Assembly (NCBI GenBank): GCA_963678705.1
Contig: OY783216.1
Span: 4,898,001 to 4,962,000 of the forward strand
Source of the DNA: Panorpa germanica
Lineage: Eukaryota > Arthropoda > Insecta > Mecoptera > Panorpidae
Length of the DNA stretch: 64,000 bases
Direction: 5' to 3'
Shown: piece by piece, positions 24,524 to 35,264 of the stretch
Numbering within the stretch: the first letter of the stretch is position 1
How the letters are laid out: each line of letters starts with the position of its first letter
The notes under the pieces: generated by a model
Told to the model about the DNA's origin: nothing
Database searches by the model: none
What the model saw: the letters and a program-made list of their open reading frames with translations, nothing else
Made by a program: the position numbers and the translations under genes

Positions 24524-25030
24524 GGCTTAAGTGTTATTTCTTTTAAATTTTATTTATTTAACGTTGACCTATGTCCGATGCTGAGTACTGGAGAATAAAA
24601 TACACAATTCCACTTTTTTTTTAATAAATTTTGTGTATTAGTATTAAGCGCGCCCCACGCTTTTATTATTAAACTATATGATAAATTATTTTTCTCTTTT
24701 TTTAACCAGCTTCAATTTTGAACACACACTGTTTATACAAAGTCGGCCATTAGTACTCCGTCAAAAAAGCTTTTTAAGAGTACTGAAAATAGATGGCTCT
24801 GAAGCGTTATACCTATACTCAGCCTTTGGGGCAAGTGAAATTTAACATTTAGTTCCAACCAGTTTAGAAATAGTAAAAGAGTGGGGCTTAGAGATTAAGA
24901 GATAGAATAATTCTAATTTGTATATATGTATTAAAATTTGTATTGGATAGAAAAAGATGATTTTTTATTGATTTATTTAGTTTAAATAAAAGTATATTTT
25001 CATTTTCCTATATTATTCAAAAAGAAGGAT

Positions 25031-25101
25031 GCCTCCTGTGAGGATTGAACTCACGACCCCTGGTTTACAAGACCAGTGCTCTGCCACTGAGCTAAAGAGG
25101 C
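25031..25101 (-). tRNA. tRNA-Thr (UGU)
   Basis: On the minus strand the 71-nt sequence folds as a cloverleaf. The acceptor stem is GCCTCTT/AGGAGGC (one G-U), the D arm TAGCTCAGTGGCAGAGCA (A and B box intact), the anticodon stem CTGGT/ACCAG with loop CTTGTAA giving anticodon UGU, and the T arm GTGAG-TTCAATC-CTCAC. TTTTT follows about 10 nt downstream as a pol III stop. No intron. Confidence 0.93.
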
Positions 25102-25137
25102 TGATGACTTAAGTTAAGTAATGTTTTTTCACAGATT

Positions 25138-25330
25138 TTCTCACACAGAAGGAGAATTTTAAGTAGGAGTTGCAGAAAGGAAGGAGAGAGAAACGAAGAA
25201 GAAAGTTAAGGTGCTAGCAAGATAGAAGGAGAGGTCGTTAGTGTAAAAATGTATTGGAATGTTAAAAGAAGGAGGTAAGAGGCAGAAAAGAGAGAAAGAA
25301 TCGAAGCGAGAAAAGAAGAAGAACGTTACA
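25138..25330 (+). repeat. Purine-rich tract
   Basis: About 190 bp dominated by A and G (GAAGAAGAAAG, AGAAGGAGAGG, GAGAAAAGAAGAAG). Similar tracts occur at 27585-27650 and, as pyrimidines, at 43755-43850. They share short words such as AGAAGGAGAATT. It may be decayed repeat sequence; not coding as far as I can tell. Confidence 0.4.
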
Positions 25331-25508
25331 TTCTAACTTAATTAAATATAGGTTTAACTACTACACGGTATAAAACGCCACTATCACAATTTACCGGAGA
25401 GTTTTAGCTCTATTTTAACAATTAAATTTACTTATGGGAATAAGATGGATTAGACAGACTTTAATCTAATAAGGATTATAAACTAGTAAGTTACTTCACT
25501 TAATATAA

Positions 25509-25579
25509 GCATCGGTGGTTCAGTGGTAGAATGCTCGCCTGCCACGCGGGCGGCCCGGGTTCGATTCCCGGCGGATGCA
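25509..25579 (+). tRNA. tRNA-Gly (GCC)
   Basis: 71 nt with acceptor stem GCATCGG/CGGATGC (one mismatch-tolerant G-C rich stem). The A box is TGGTTCAGTGG. The anticodon loop is CTGCCAC, giving GCC. The T arm is CCGGG-TTCGATT-CCCGG. CTTTTTG follows at 25585 as a terminator. It lies 407 bp from the tRNA-Thr gene and points away from it. Confidence 0.95.
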
Positions 25580-26142
25580 ACTTTCTTTTTGAATCTTTCA
25601 ATAATCATAATAAATTCAATTAGAAAATTAATTACTAATTACAATAACAAGAGAAGACAGTTTTCCAATGTATTAGCCCTTAATTCCACGAGAAATGGAA
25701 TGCACATCATTTAATTAAATTATATTACCACATAGTTAAATTTATTAATTCTAATTATCCAATTTGGCTTTAATTACTATTATAATTAATTATTAAATCC
25801 ATACCTCAAAGATGTCGAAAGAAAAAATAATTGTATCTAGTCACAATTTCGAATAAATCAATTGTATCTAGTTACGTATCGCTTAAAGGGTGGTACTATC
25901 TAAAAATAATATTGATTTCATTGCAATATCTCCTTACTAGTGGGTCCTACGATAAAAATAGTTATTATCAATCTGATAGAGGACTCAATTTCCTACAATT
26001 TGTGCTTACAACATTTTTTTGTATGTCTGACAGATATTGAGCTACACCGCTTTAAAGTAGAGCACTTCACTGAAAAACAAATTCAACAGCGAGCGCATTC
26101 GCTTACAATTTTGCACATATATCTTAAACCTTTTATAGTATA
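25580..26142. other. Gene-free stretch after tRNA-Gly
   Basis: AT-rich sequence with a weak match to dispersed repeat H near 25870. Nothing else recognised. Confidence 0.4.
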
Positions 26143-26451
26143 CTAGCTGTCCCGGCCACGCGTTGCTGTGACTAACGTTTTTGTCATATTACATAGCGCC
26201 ATCTATTGAATATTTACTCAATCTAGTCAACAGAATATTTACTCAATCTAGTCAACAGATGTCGCCATCTTTTAAAATCGTTTGGAGCTAACAGATAATT
26301 AATTAATTTGCAATAAGATAATATTGCAATCATAAATTGAGATGTAAGCTATCCTATCTTTCCAGTTGATTAAAATCGGTTAAGTAGTTTAGGAGTCCAT
26401 CGCGGACAAACACGGACAAACAACGTGACACGTAATTTATATATATTAAGA
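26143..26451 (-). mobile_element. Helitron-like element, family F, copy 2
   Basis: Same ends as 10304-10637. On the minus strand it begins TCTTAATATATATAAATTAC and ends GGGACAGCTAG, flanked by A and T. It carries the duplicated ACTCAATCTAGTCAACAGA segment and is slightly shorter. Confidence 0.75.
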
Positions 26452-27033
26452 TAAACATACCATCTATCTTCTAAAAGCTATTTTAATGACCTATAACATT
26501 TATATATATTTTTTCTTATAAATTAAATGGTTTACCCAGGATATGATTCATAATAGTAAACATAAAAACGAACTTGCTAGAATTGACGTTTAAGGAAGAC
26601 ACGTTATCACAATAAATAAATGAGAAATATGAAATATGACACGTAGCCAGTAATGACACTGATTTGACGTTTGACCTATGAGCTGGGTATATTTTATTGT
26701 ATCAATGAATAGTTAGCATTTCTAGCTATAACTGTTTCACATAATCGGCCCGAAAAAACACGAGGCCTGGTGCAATTTTTTCGCACACAAAAAAATATAA
26801 TTTATTGCATTTTGTCATGTAATTAACATGAGACAAATTAGTATAATAAGTAGTTGTATTTGTGTTTTCACACCTAACCTAAAATTAGATTTAAAAAAAA
26901 AATAATATTAAGACTAAAAAGCCAAAGATTTCTTTTAAACATTTGCACTCAATGTTTGACAAAGCGTGACAATGTGTCGAGGGGGTGGAGTAAAAATCAT
27001 GAAATGTGTGTGACATAATTTAAGGATGACCCC

Positions 27034-27495
27034 TCAAGGCCTTAGTCCCGAATCTGCCCGAACCGAATGAGAATGGAACTGTATTGTTAGTGAGAGAACG
27101 AACGTGTATATGAGTGATAGAAAACACACGGCACGAATGAAACTAAACTGGTAGTCGAGCCGTATTCCGTGACTCTATAGCTATTTTTAACAATAGCAAA
27201 ACAGGGGATTCTATTGTGTCATATTTATTTGTATGTATGTATTTAAATACTTTTCAATAGTATTCGTGCACATCTCTGTTGATGATGTCATCATCAAAAG
27301 CATGCAACCAACAATGCCCTGCGACCGAGAAATATAGTCGCTGAATATATGCTCAAAACCAGTTTGAAATCAGTTTAGTTACCTTCGTGCCATGTGTTTT
27401 CTCTCACTCGTATACAATTAGTATATACGTTCGTTCTCTCACTAACAACACAGTTACAATCACATTCGGTTCGGGCAGATTCGGGGCTAAGGTTT
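27034..27495. mobile_element. Foldback/long-TIR element
   Basis: Arms of about 110-130 bp are inverted copies. The left has AATCTGCCCGAACCGAATG and GAGAGAACGAACGTGTATA. The right has CATTCGGTTCGGGCAGATT and TATACGTTCGTTCTCTC. The two arms also share the TTCGTGCC...GTGTTTTCT block. The unpaired middle is about 200 bp. No coding sequence. Confidence 0.7.
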
Positions 27496-27992
27496 TCAAC
27501 CAGTCGCCTCGTGTGCGGAGGGCCTAATAAATAAAAAGAACAGTTCTTACTTTGCGGAAAATAATTTTTTGTTAAATAAACAGGAAGGGAGAGGGTAAAG
27601 AGAAGAAGAAGTGGAAAATACTGTGTGAAAGAGAAAGGTGTAGAACAGTTAAGATTAATTTTAAGTAGAAGTTTTATGAAATGTTGTAAGTAATATTAAT
27701 GTAGACTGCAAAGCCGAAAAGCAAGCAATTATTAATATATTAATTTGTATATAAGTATCTTGTAATAAACCCTTCCTTGCCAATTTACTATCAAAATGTC
27801 GGCAATAAATGTGTTCGTTAATATAACGTTTCTCTAATATTTGTATTATAAATATCTTTAACATACTTTTAAAGTCAATAGATTAATTATTAGATACGGA
27901 TATTTATAGACGAGCTTGCTCAAAATTTCACAGTAGTTTATTAATGAATTTAAGTCGACAGGATTTGCATTTGAATTCATATTTATAGTCCA

Positions 27993-28587
27993 AGATCCCA
28001 GAACCGGCAGACATCACTTATTTTCTGATTAACGTAAAATGATCGTATCTGGCCTACCTGCTAACTTGACCAGGCGGCCATGTTCTAGGTATCAGGTAAT
28101 CAAGGTTTATGTCTCACTCACTCTCATGCGCACAGATAATGCCCTCTTACTCCTACTCATGGTGGAATTAAAATTGGGTCTAGGGGATGTCTGGTCACTT
28201 GGAGCGGTCTGTCCTCTTGTAAAACGTTTTAAAACAGTTGTCTCGCTAACATATATAAAAATGGATCATCAGAAAATAAGTGAGTTTAAGTAATTTTTTT
28301 ATCAGCTTTAAAGCGTCTGCAAGGTAATACAAGACAACTGTTTTAAAACGTTTTACAAGAGGACAGATTGATCCAAGGGGTTAAACATCCCCTAGACCCA
28401 GTTTTAATTCCACCATGAGTAGGAGCGAGAGGGCATTATCTGTGCGCATGAGAGTGAGTGAGACATAAACCAATTTAGCAGGTAAGCATACGATCATTGT
28501 ACAATGTACATACTAACACTACTCAATCTTACACATTTTATACATCAGACAATGAGTGATGTTTGCCGGCTCTGGGATTTCTCTATC
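27993..28587. mobile_element. Foldback element with arms of about 230-250 bp
   Basis: The left arm begins TCCCAGAACCGGCAGACATC. The right arm ends with its near complement GATGTTTGCCGGCTCTGGGA. Inner blocks also pair: ATCCCCTAGACCCA with its complement, GTCTCACTCACTCTCATGCG with CGCATGAGAGTGAGTGAGAC, and AAAACGTTTTAAAACAGTTG with its complement. The ORF at 28039-28293 is inside an arm and is not taken as a gene. Confidence 0.75.
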
Positions 28588-29440
28588 TATTAGTTTACTA
28601 AGTAAGGTAAGTGTAGGTACTAAGATTTGGTCAGGTTCAATTTATAAGGTGTGATTTATGCAAATGACCGTCTAGCAGTAACAGACGACCCCCTGCGAGT
28701 GTATTGGCGTTAAGTCAAGTACCCACTTGAAAATGAAAGACGGAACTAATGGGTCTTTTATTTCACCTATAAATAGAGGGACCAAAATAACAACTATTTA
28801 TAGAAAAAGTCAAGTACCTGACACGTTTTAAAGTCTTATTAATATCAGTAACGGCATTTTTTCCTAATTTCTTGCTAAAGGTATATTTACTTTTGAAGTC
28901 ATAATCCCTTGCTTCAAAATAAATATATAGATATATTTGTCTCGACTTTTATTCGTCATAGCCACCATCAAACGTTTTTTATATATATATTTAACATTTT
29001 ATAATTCTATTTTACAAATTTCTAAATATTTAAATAATTCACTAATTAATTTTTAATCACTTAACAAAAACTTAGTATTAACAGGAAAAGTTTATTCACA
29101 TTTAATATTTCACTATTGAATTTTGATCTTTCTAAACTATAATTTATGCATTCAAATATAACATCTATCGTCTGATTTAATATTAATTTTGTACAGGTGA
29201 GCTGGGGTTTTACAATGACTACTTTTGATTCTGATTATAGTTGATATAATTTTGCGGAACTCATTTCTGAACCATCTTTTCTTACTTAAATTTGGATGAA
29301 ACATATAATTATCTCTTTCTTTTAATTGACTTTTGTTAATGAAAATGTTTTGATTATATTAAAAATTTTATAATAAAGTAATTTCACTTTCATCTTAATT
29401 CCTAAATTTATTGATTCCTTTGCCAATTCCTTTCCATAAT

Positions 29441-29992
29441 AGACCAGGGTCGATAATTTTAGAAACGAAAAAAAAATTAAAGTAGGATGAAACCTATTGG
29501 AAAAGGAAGGGAATACCACTAAAATGAAAGGAAAAATAAATTACGGGTGCTTTTTCGATATCGAGTCAAAATAGGGTGAAAAAATTAATATTTTAAATCT
29601 TCAAAATTCCAGTGTGTTTGGGACATAAAGAGGTAAGTTTTCACCAAATATCATGAAAAAAAAAATTTTTGTAAAAGATAAAAATAAAAAATAAAAAATG
29701 TGGTTTTTTGGATTTTTTACATTAATTTTGAGGTTATGGAGAAAAAGTGTAAATACAAAAGTTGTAGATATTTTTATTATCTACAACTTTGCCATTTAAC
29801 TTTTTTCGATAGGACTTGTAGTTTTGCCGGAAATCGAGATTTACCGATTTTTACCCTTAAAAACTCACCCCCCTACCTAATTATTTATTTTTCCTTTCAT
29901 TTTAGTAGTATTCCCTTCCTTTTCCAATAGGTTTCATTCTACTTTAATTTTTTTTCGTTTTTAATTATTTTTGACGGCTTCGACCCTGGTCT
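29441..29992. mobile_element. Foldback element with 5-bp target duplication, nested in the LINE
   Basis: A 552-bp element with terminal inverted repeats of about 100 bp, beginning AGACCAGGGTCGA and ending TCGACCCTGGTCT. The inner arms share CCTATTGGAAAAGGAAGGGA. ATAAT flanks both ends (29436-29440 and 29993-29997) and is a target-site duplication. It is inserted in the RNase H region of the LINE, just after the GGACAT of the PGH motif. Confidence 0.85.
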
Positions 29993-30406
29993 ATAATGTC
30001 CTGGTATCCACATAAATTTTATGGTATTATTTTTGGTTATTAAGTTGAAATACAACTCCTTAATTTAGCATGTCAAAATATCGTTATTTGATTATGATCA
30101 TTGGAATTTTAATTCTTTAAAACACTTAAAACACCTATTATTATAATTTTATTATTGTTCATATTTTCATTAATTTCCAATGCTTTTAATATTGCTCATT
30201 TTTCACCAGTATAAGAGCAAACTTTGTTATTTAATTTAAACTTAGCATATAATAAATTTATTTGTTCATATATAGCAAATCCTGCTTTATTTCTTTCTAA
30301 ATCAATGAATGCATCTGTATATATTATTTTTGTAAAATTTGTATTAATTTGATGCATAGATTTAAAACAAATTTCATTATTAAATGTTTTTGATAAAAAA
30401 TTTGTG

Positions 30407-31170
30407 TTAAGGAGGTATAGGACGTTAACGTAAATGATAAAAACGTTGTGAAATTTGGAGGGTCGATACAAATAGTTAAAATATATGCTGTCTCAAAATT
30501 TTAGAGACCTAGGTTTCATAGTTTTCTTTTTATACATGATTCAAAATAGTCATTTTCCATACAAATCATAATTTTTAGCTCAATTTCACCACATAATATA
30601 ACTTTTAACTATAAAAAAATGGTGACACGGCTTTCAAAAACTAGGTGTATATAAAAGAATCTTTTCTGTAACTATTGCAAAAAGAAAATTATCAAAAGGA
30701 TACCTATATACGAAAATATTTAAATAAAACCAGTAAGAAACAGTAAATGTAGGTTGTTATAAGCCGGCAACGTTGCAAATCCCAATTTGAGAGGGAAATT
30801 CAAAATCGGAATAAATTGTTATATAAAATATAACAATTTATTGGTCAAAGAACCAAATCACGCATGCGTGAACACACTTAAATTTAACGCGTTGTTATTT
30901 ATTGTTCCTTTTTCAAAATATTTAATTTGAATTTAAATTGAATTAATATAAATTTGATATTAATTATAGGTAATTTTTCATTTATTAAACTATTATATGC
31001 ATAAAAAAATCATTTTAACAAGCAAAAAGCAGTTTAATAGGGAATTGAAAAATTCATTTTCAAAGATACAGTCCCAATATTTGCTCGTCCCTCATGTACT
31101 TCGTATTTTGCATTTCGTATTATCGAGAGATAAACTTTTTGCATTGACGATACGTCCTGTACCTCCTTAA
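30407..31170. mobile_element. TTAA-flanked DNA element nested in the LINE
   Basis: The ends are TTAAGGAGGTATAGGACGT and the complement ACGTCCTGTACCTCCTTAA, giving a 13-17 bp inverted repeat bounded by TTAA on both sides. TTAA target use suggests a piggyBac-type non-autonomous element, but no transposase is present. Length about 764 bp. Confidence 0.65.
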
Positions 31171-31357
31171 TATATTAATCCATTGTTTAGTTAATGATTC
31201 AATAGGAATAGAGTAAATAGGAGATTTGGAATTTCTTTGTATATTTAGATCCTTTAATTTCATGTAACTATTTATTAAAATAGGTTTATTCTTTTTGGTC
31301 CAGTAAGAAGAGTTTTGAATAGACGTAGATGTTAACTTAATTTTATCAATAATTTGG

Positions 31358-31950
31358 AATGAGCTTGTGTCCTATGTCTTAATTTCTATAAAAGTGTACT
31401 ATAAATTGATAAAGTGGGTTACTAGAACCTCAAATGTCCAATTATGTTTTAATAACTCCTTATATGTTAAGAGATATTAATAATTAAAAAAGTCATTTTG
31501 TCTCTTTAATTATTAAAGGGATTCAACGTTGTACACATTCCAAATGCATGTGACATCACAATCCTTGTGTAAGGTTACCAACCGTACAGCTCATAAATCT
31601 CTGCTATATGTATTTATATATAAAATATCAAATATTATTTACAGTTATTTCAAGGAACAATAAAATTTCAATATTATGTCTGCCTTAACAGGGTTAAATA
31701 AAGTAAAAACTTATTATTCTTTGACTTGACTGGATTGTTTGAGTACCAACAGCTACAAAACATTACCACAACACTGACCTACTCAACAAATAACTGACGT
31801 TAAAATGCATTTCTTGTTATACAAATATGGGTGACCATTTCTAGCGCTAAAACTACAATTCAAATAGACACGCCAATACACATTTATTAACATCAATTTC
31901 AAGCAACAATTGAAAAATCGACCACTAAAAAATGAGGACACAAGCCCATT
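31358..31950 (-). mobile_element. Family A transposon, copy 10
   Basis: Inverted copy from AATGAGCTTGTGTCCTATGT to GAGGACACAAGCCCATT. It lacks a stretch of about 45 bp near its right end (ACAATTCAAATAGACACG). It bounds the LINE remnant on its upstream side. Confidence 0.9.
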
Positions 31951-33049
31951 GCGTAGAAGAGAAAGAAGCAAGAACACTTACGGACCTAAAACGTTGAAAA
32001 TTAAAAAGTACAAAGGTTGATTTCGAATCAACTTCGTCGGCAATACAGACGACAGTGCATTCTATGACTAAACCATACTGCCGTACCTGTCGGCTAGATT
32101 TCTGATGACAGAGATAAGGCCTTGAGAAAAAAAAAATTGTTTATATTTACTTGTCTGCATTTCTTTTGTAAGTTCTTTTTAATTAACAATTCTTCTAATC
32201 GTTAAACAAAGCTTCTAGAAACTTCTTTCAGGAATGTAAAGTTACTCTATTAAATTCATATTAATTTTTCAAAGGACTAAAAATACTAATTATTCTACTT
32301 AATTTGTGACTAAAACCACTTAGAAATGGTATTCCGTTTTTAGTTTAACGACTCCTAAGGTATACTCGTATAATTCACGTCGCAAACCTTCTGGAGGCAG
32401 ACAGATTATTGGAACTAGGTGCCAAGATTCTATGGTGCAGAGGTGTTAAAAAAATAAATTCTTTAAGTTTCAACAATACAATTTTCAAGTGGGTAATAAA
32501 TTTTTTCAAGTGGCTAATAAATGCAAATTATTTTATGACACAGTTTTGCCCTGTCACTCCCCAGTGTTACCAAAATACAACTATTTATCATAATAATAAT
32601 AAAAGAATTAAAACGAAGAATTTCATGATTTCACTCAATATAGTTTAAATACTTTGTGAGAATTATTTATACCCAGACGTTAACAGATTTCAAGTCGCTA
32701 TGTTTGTTAAAAGTAAAATAGTAATTTTACCGTTAGAAAAATATTTAAAAACTAGATCTGCATGTGATGTCACGCAGTTGTGCATTTTATCAAGTTTTAT
32801 ATTATGATTAATGTGATCAGAGGTGTCGTTTGGGGGTGGCAAGCAGGGCAACCGCCCGGGGCCTCGCATTCTCGCGCAACAACCCAAGTAGAAAAATTCA
32901 TTACTATCTTACTCTTCAGAAATCCCACTAGAATCACTGCGTATATCTTTTAAGGCATTCATGTTCCTTAGTTTATCATTATTAATATTTGTCATCCTTG
33001 TGCTTGTTAACTTTTATAAAACTTCTATTGTAAAATTTTATTTCTCGTC
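31951..33049. other. Gene-free stretch
   Basis: AT-rich sequence. A patch at 32820-32885 (GGGGTGGCAAGCAGGGCAAC, CGCCCGGGGCCTCG) is GC-rich and resembles the patch near 9940. No exon recognised. Confidence 0.45.
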
Positions 33050-33671
33050 AATGGGCATGTGTCCTCATTTTTTGGTGGCCCATTTTTCAATTGTTGATTG
33101 AAATTGATGTTAATAAATGTGTATTGGCGTGTCTATTTCATTAAATATCTAAATATTGACGGGGATATAGCAATTAAAACTTTGAATTGTAGTTTTAGCT
33201 CTAGAAATGGTCGACCATATTTGTATGACGTGAAATGCATTTTTGTTGAGTAGGTCAGTGCTGTGGTAATGTTCTGTAGCTGTTGGTAGTCAAATAATCA
33301 AGTCAAGTCAAAGAATAATAAGTTTTTATTTTTTTTAACCCTGCTAAGGCAGTCATAATATTGAAATTTTATTGTTTCTTGAAATAGCTGTAAATAATAA
33401 TTGATATTTTGATATATAAATACATATAGGAGAGATTTATGATCTGTAAGGTTGGTAACCTTACACAAGGATTGTGATGTCACATGCATTTGGAATGTGT
33501 ACAACGTTGAATCCCTTTAATAATTAAAAAGACAAAATGACTTGTTTAATTGTTAATATCTCTTAACATATAAGGAATTATTAAAAAATAATTGAACATT
33601 TGAGGTTCTAGTAACCCACTTTATCAATATATAGTACACTTTTATAGAAATTAAGACATAGGACGCTCATT
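33050..33671 (+). mobile_element. Family A transposon, copy 11
   Basis: Runs from AATGGGCATGTGTCCTCATT to GACATAGGACGCTCATT. The right inverted repeat has lost four bases. A short internal deletion removes the AACGTCAGTTA block. Confidence 0.88.
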
Positions 33672-33759
33672 ATCATCAAAAATACTTACTTACAATTTTC
33701 ATAAATTATACAAAGAACAAGTGCCTCGCAATGGCTAATGCCGCCCCTGGCTGTGATGA

Positions 33760-33901
33760 AAGAAAAATAATCTCGATTATTAATTCGATGACGTCATATG
33801 CAGACAATTTTACATAGTTATATTTCCGTCAACCTATAAATAGAAATGATAATATATATATTTAAAAAAATGGCCCAAAAAATGAGTTCACATGCTCATT
33901 A
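33760..33901 (+). mobile_element. Diverged family A relative, right end
   Basis: Shares AATAATCTCGATT and the end AAAAAATGAGTTC...GCTCATT with the element at 6300-6763. It is a fragment. Confidence 0.45.
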
Positions 33902-35264
33902 TATTTACGTTCCCGGGCTACATGGTTATGATCCATAAACCATTGTTGCAAACCTAATAGAATGAAGAGACACTTGACTTATTTATATGAAATGAATATC
34001 CCCAATTCTATTTAGCAACAATGAAAACATTGCAACAATAGAATATTTCATGTAAACCTGAGTAAATATAATAGCTCGATGATTTTAGGGTGTTATTGTT
34101 GGTGTCGGTTGCCGACGCTTCGTCAGTCGTCGGCATTTCAAGAAGAGGAGCAAAGTGTTGATGGTAAATAGGAAGAAGCTGATCTCTAATATGAATACAA
34201 AGAGATGGTATCAGGTTCCAGAGATGAAGAACCTTTCTTTGTCTAATTCTTTTGTTAACCGTTTCGTTAAAAATTGACGTTTGATTCTGCATCTCTTTTA
34301 CACTTTTCTTGTTTAACAGCGATCACAAAATTATGTGGATCACGCCAGCTACTCAATCATTTTTTTAAAATTATCGCTTTAATTATTAAAGAAACAAAAA
34401 TAATTATTTCAATCGTTAATAACTTCTATTATATTGTGAATTGAATAAAAATAATTGCATATTTGAGGTTATGGTAACCAAGTGCAGTTTTATATATTGA
34501 CTTACAGCTATCTCAACCATCTCAAAATTTAATATAAAATACTGTAAGAGCAGATGATGAATATGCGTCATATTTAACTCGTGCGCTTTGCACTTTTTCT
34601 GGTCGCCACGTCTTACGCAACAGCATTAAAACATTTTGTTGTGATGTGGTCATAAAAGCCGTCAATATTCAACAATAAAAAACAAAATGACATTAATTTC
34701 ATATATATTATTGTAAACCAGTAAAATACAAGCAATAAACGAAAAAAGGTTGACACGTAACAAGAATTATGTCGCCAATTCTTAAACTTACAAAATCTGG
34801 AGTCTCTTTAACATAGAACATCATTTTACACGCCGCGACATGCACTTAATATTAGGCAACCAAATTGCCGCCATTGTGATAAGAATCTCCAAGAAAAGAA
34901 CATATCTCCACCAATAGTCAAAAAGGTTCAACTCGAAGAACTACCAATCAGTGAACAAGAACATTTAAGATTGTGGTAGGTCCAAGTTATTTATTTAGCT
35001 TTGACCCAAAATATTTTTGAGAATAATGGGTGTGACAAGAATAGATATATCTTGTATCCCTTTTTTATTTTACTACGTAGTATTATAGTACAACTTGACG
35101 ATTAGTTCTTAAATTTAAAATAAAAATAAATTCAGTCAAACATTGTGCTTCGATGAGAGTGGTACTAACATAACCTCACTTCCAATATATATTTTTTTTA
35201 GTTTATTTGTGTTTTGTTCAAGTGTTATTTATTATTAAGTGTATTACTTTTAATATTATTTAAT
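33902..35264. other. Upstream region of the T-box gene
   Basis: AT-rich; it probably contains the promoter and 5' UTR. A segment at 34370-34500 shows a faint family A-like block (TTTAATTATTAAAGAAACAA, then ATTTGAGGTTATGGTAACCA). A short open stretch at 34800-34977 contains CRHCDKNLQEK but has no recognised homology. No TATA box can be fixed. Confidence 0.4.

Larger units (their letters stand above)
28935..31357 (-). mobile_element. LINE fragment (copy L3), broken by nested insertions
   Basis: Minus-strand remnant of the LINE seen at 60487-61242. In transcription order it has a reverse-transcriptase C-terminal region (SYWTKKNKPILINSYMKL, about 31350-31171). Then comes an RNase H start (IIYTDAFIDLERNKAGFAIY, about 30340-30280), the WIPGH block near 30010, and the 3' tail ending near 28940 (TTTATTCGTCATAGCC on the plus strand). 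It is interrupted at 30407-31170 and 29441-29992, and its upstream part is cut by family A copy 10 at 31358. It is full of frameshifts and is a dead copy. Confidence 0.75.

Noticed and set aside
25523-25714. 63-codon ORF over tRNA-Gly
   Set aside because: It begins inside the tRNA gene and runs into AT-rich sequence; a chance frame.
28039-28293. 84-codon plus-strand ORF
   Set aside because: It lies in the arm of the foldback element at 27993-28587 and has no domain.
33298-33504. ORFs encoding MYTFQ-type peptides in several places (33298, 37136, 41665)
   Set aside because: All are the same frame inside family A copies, broken differently in each. No sign of selection for a protein.
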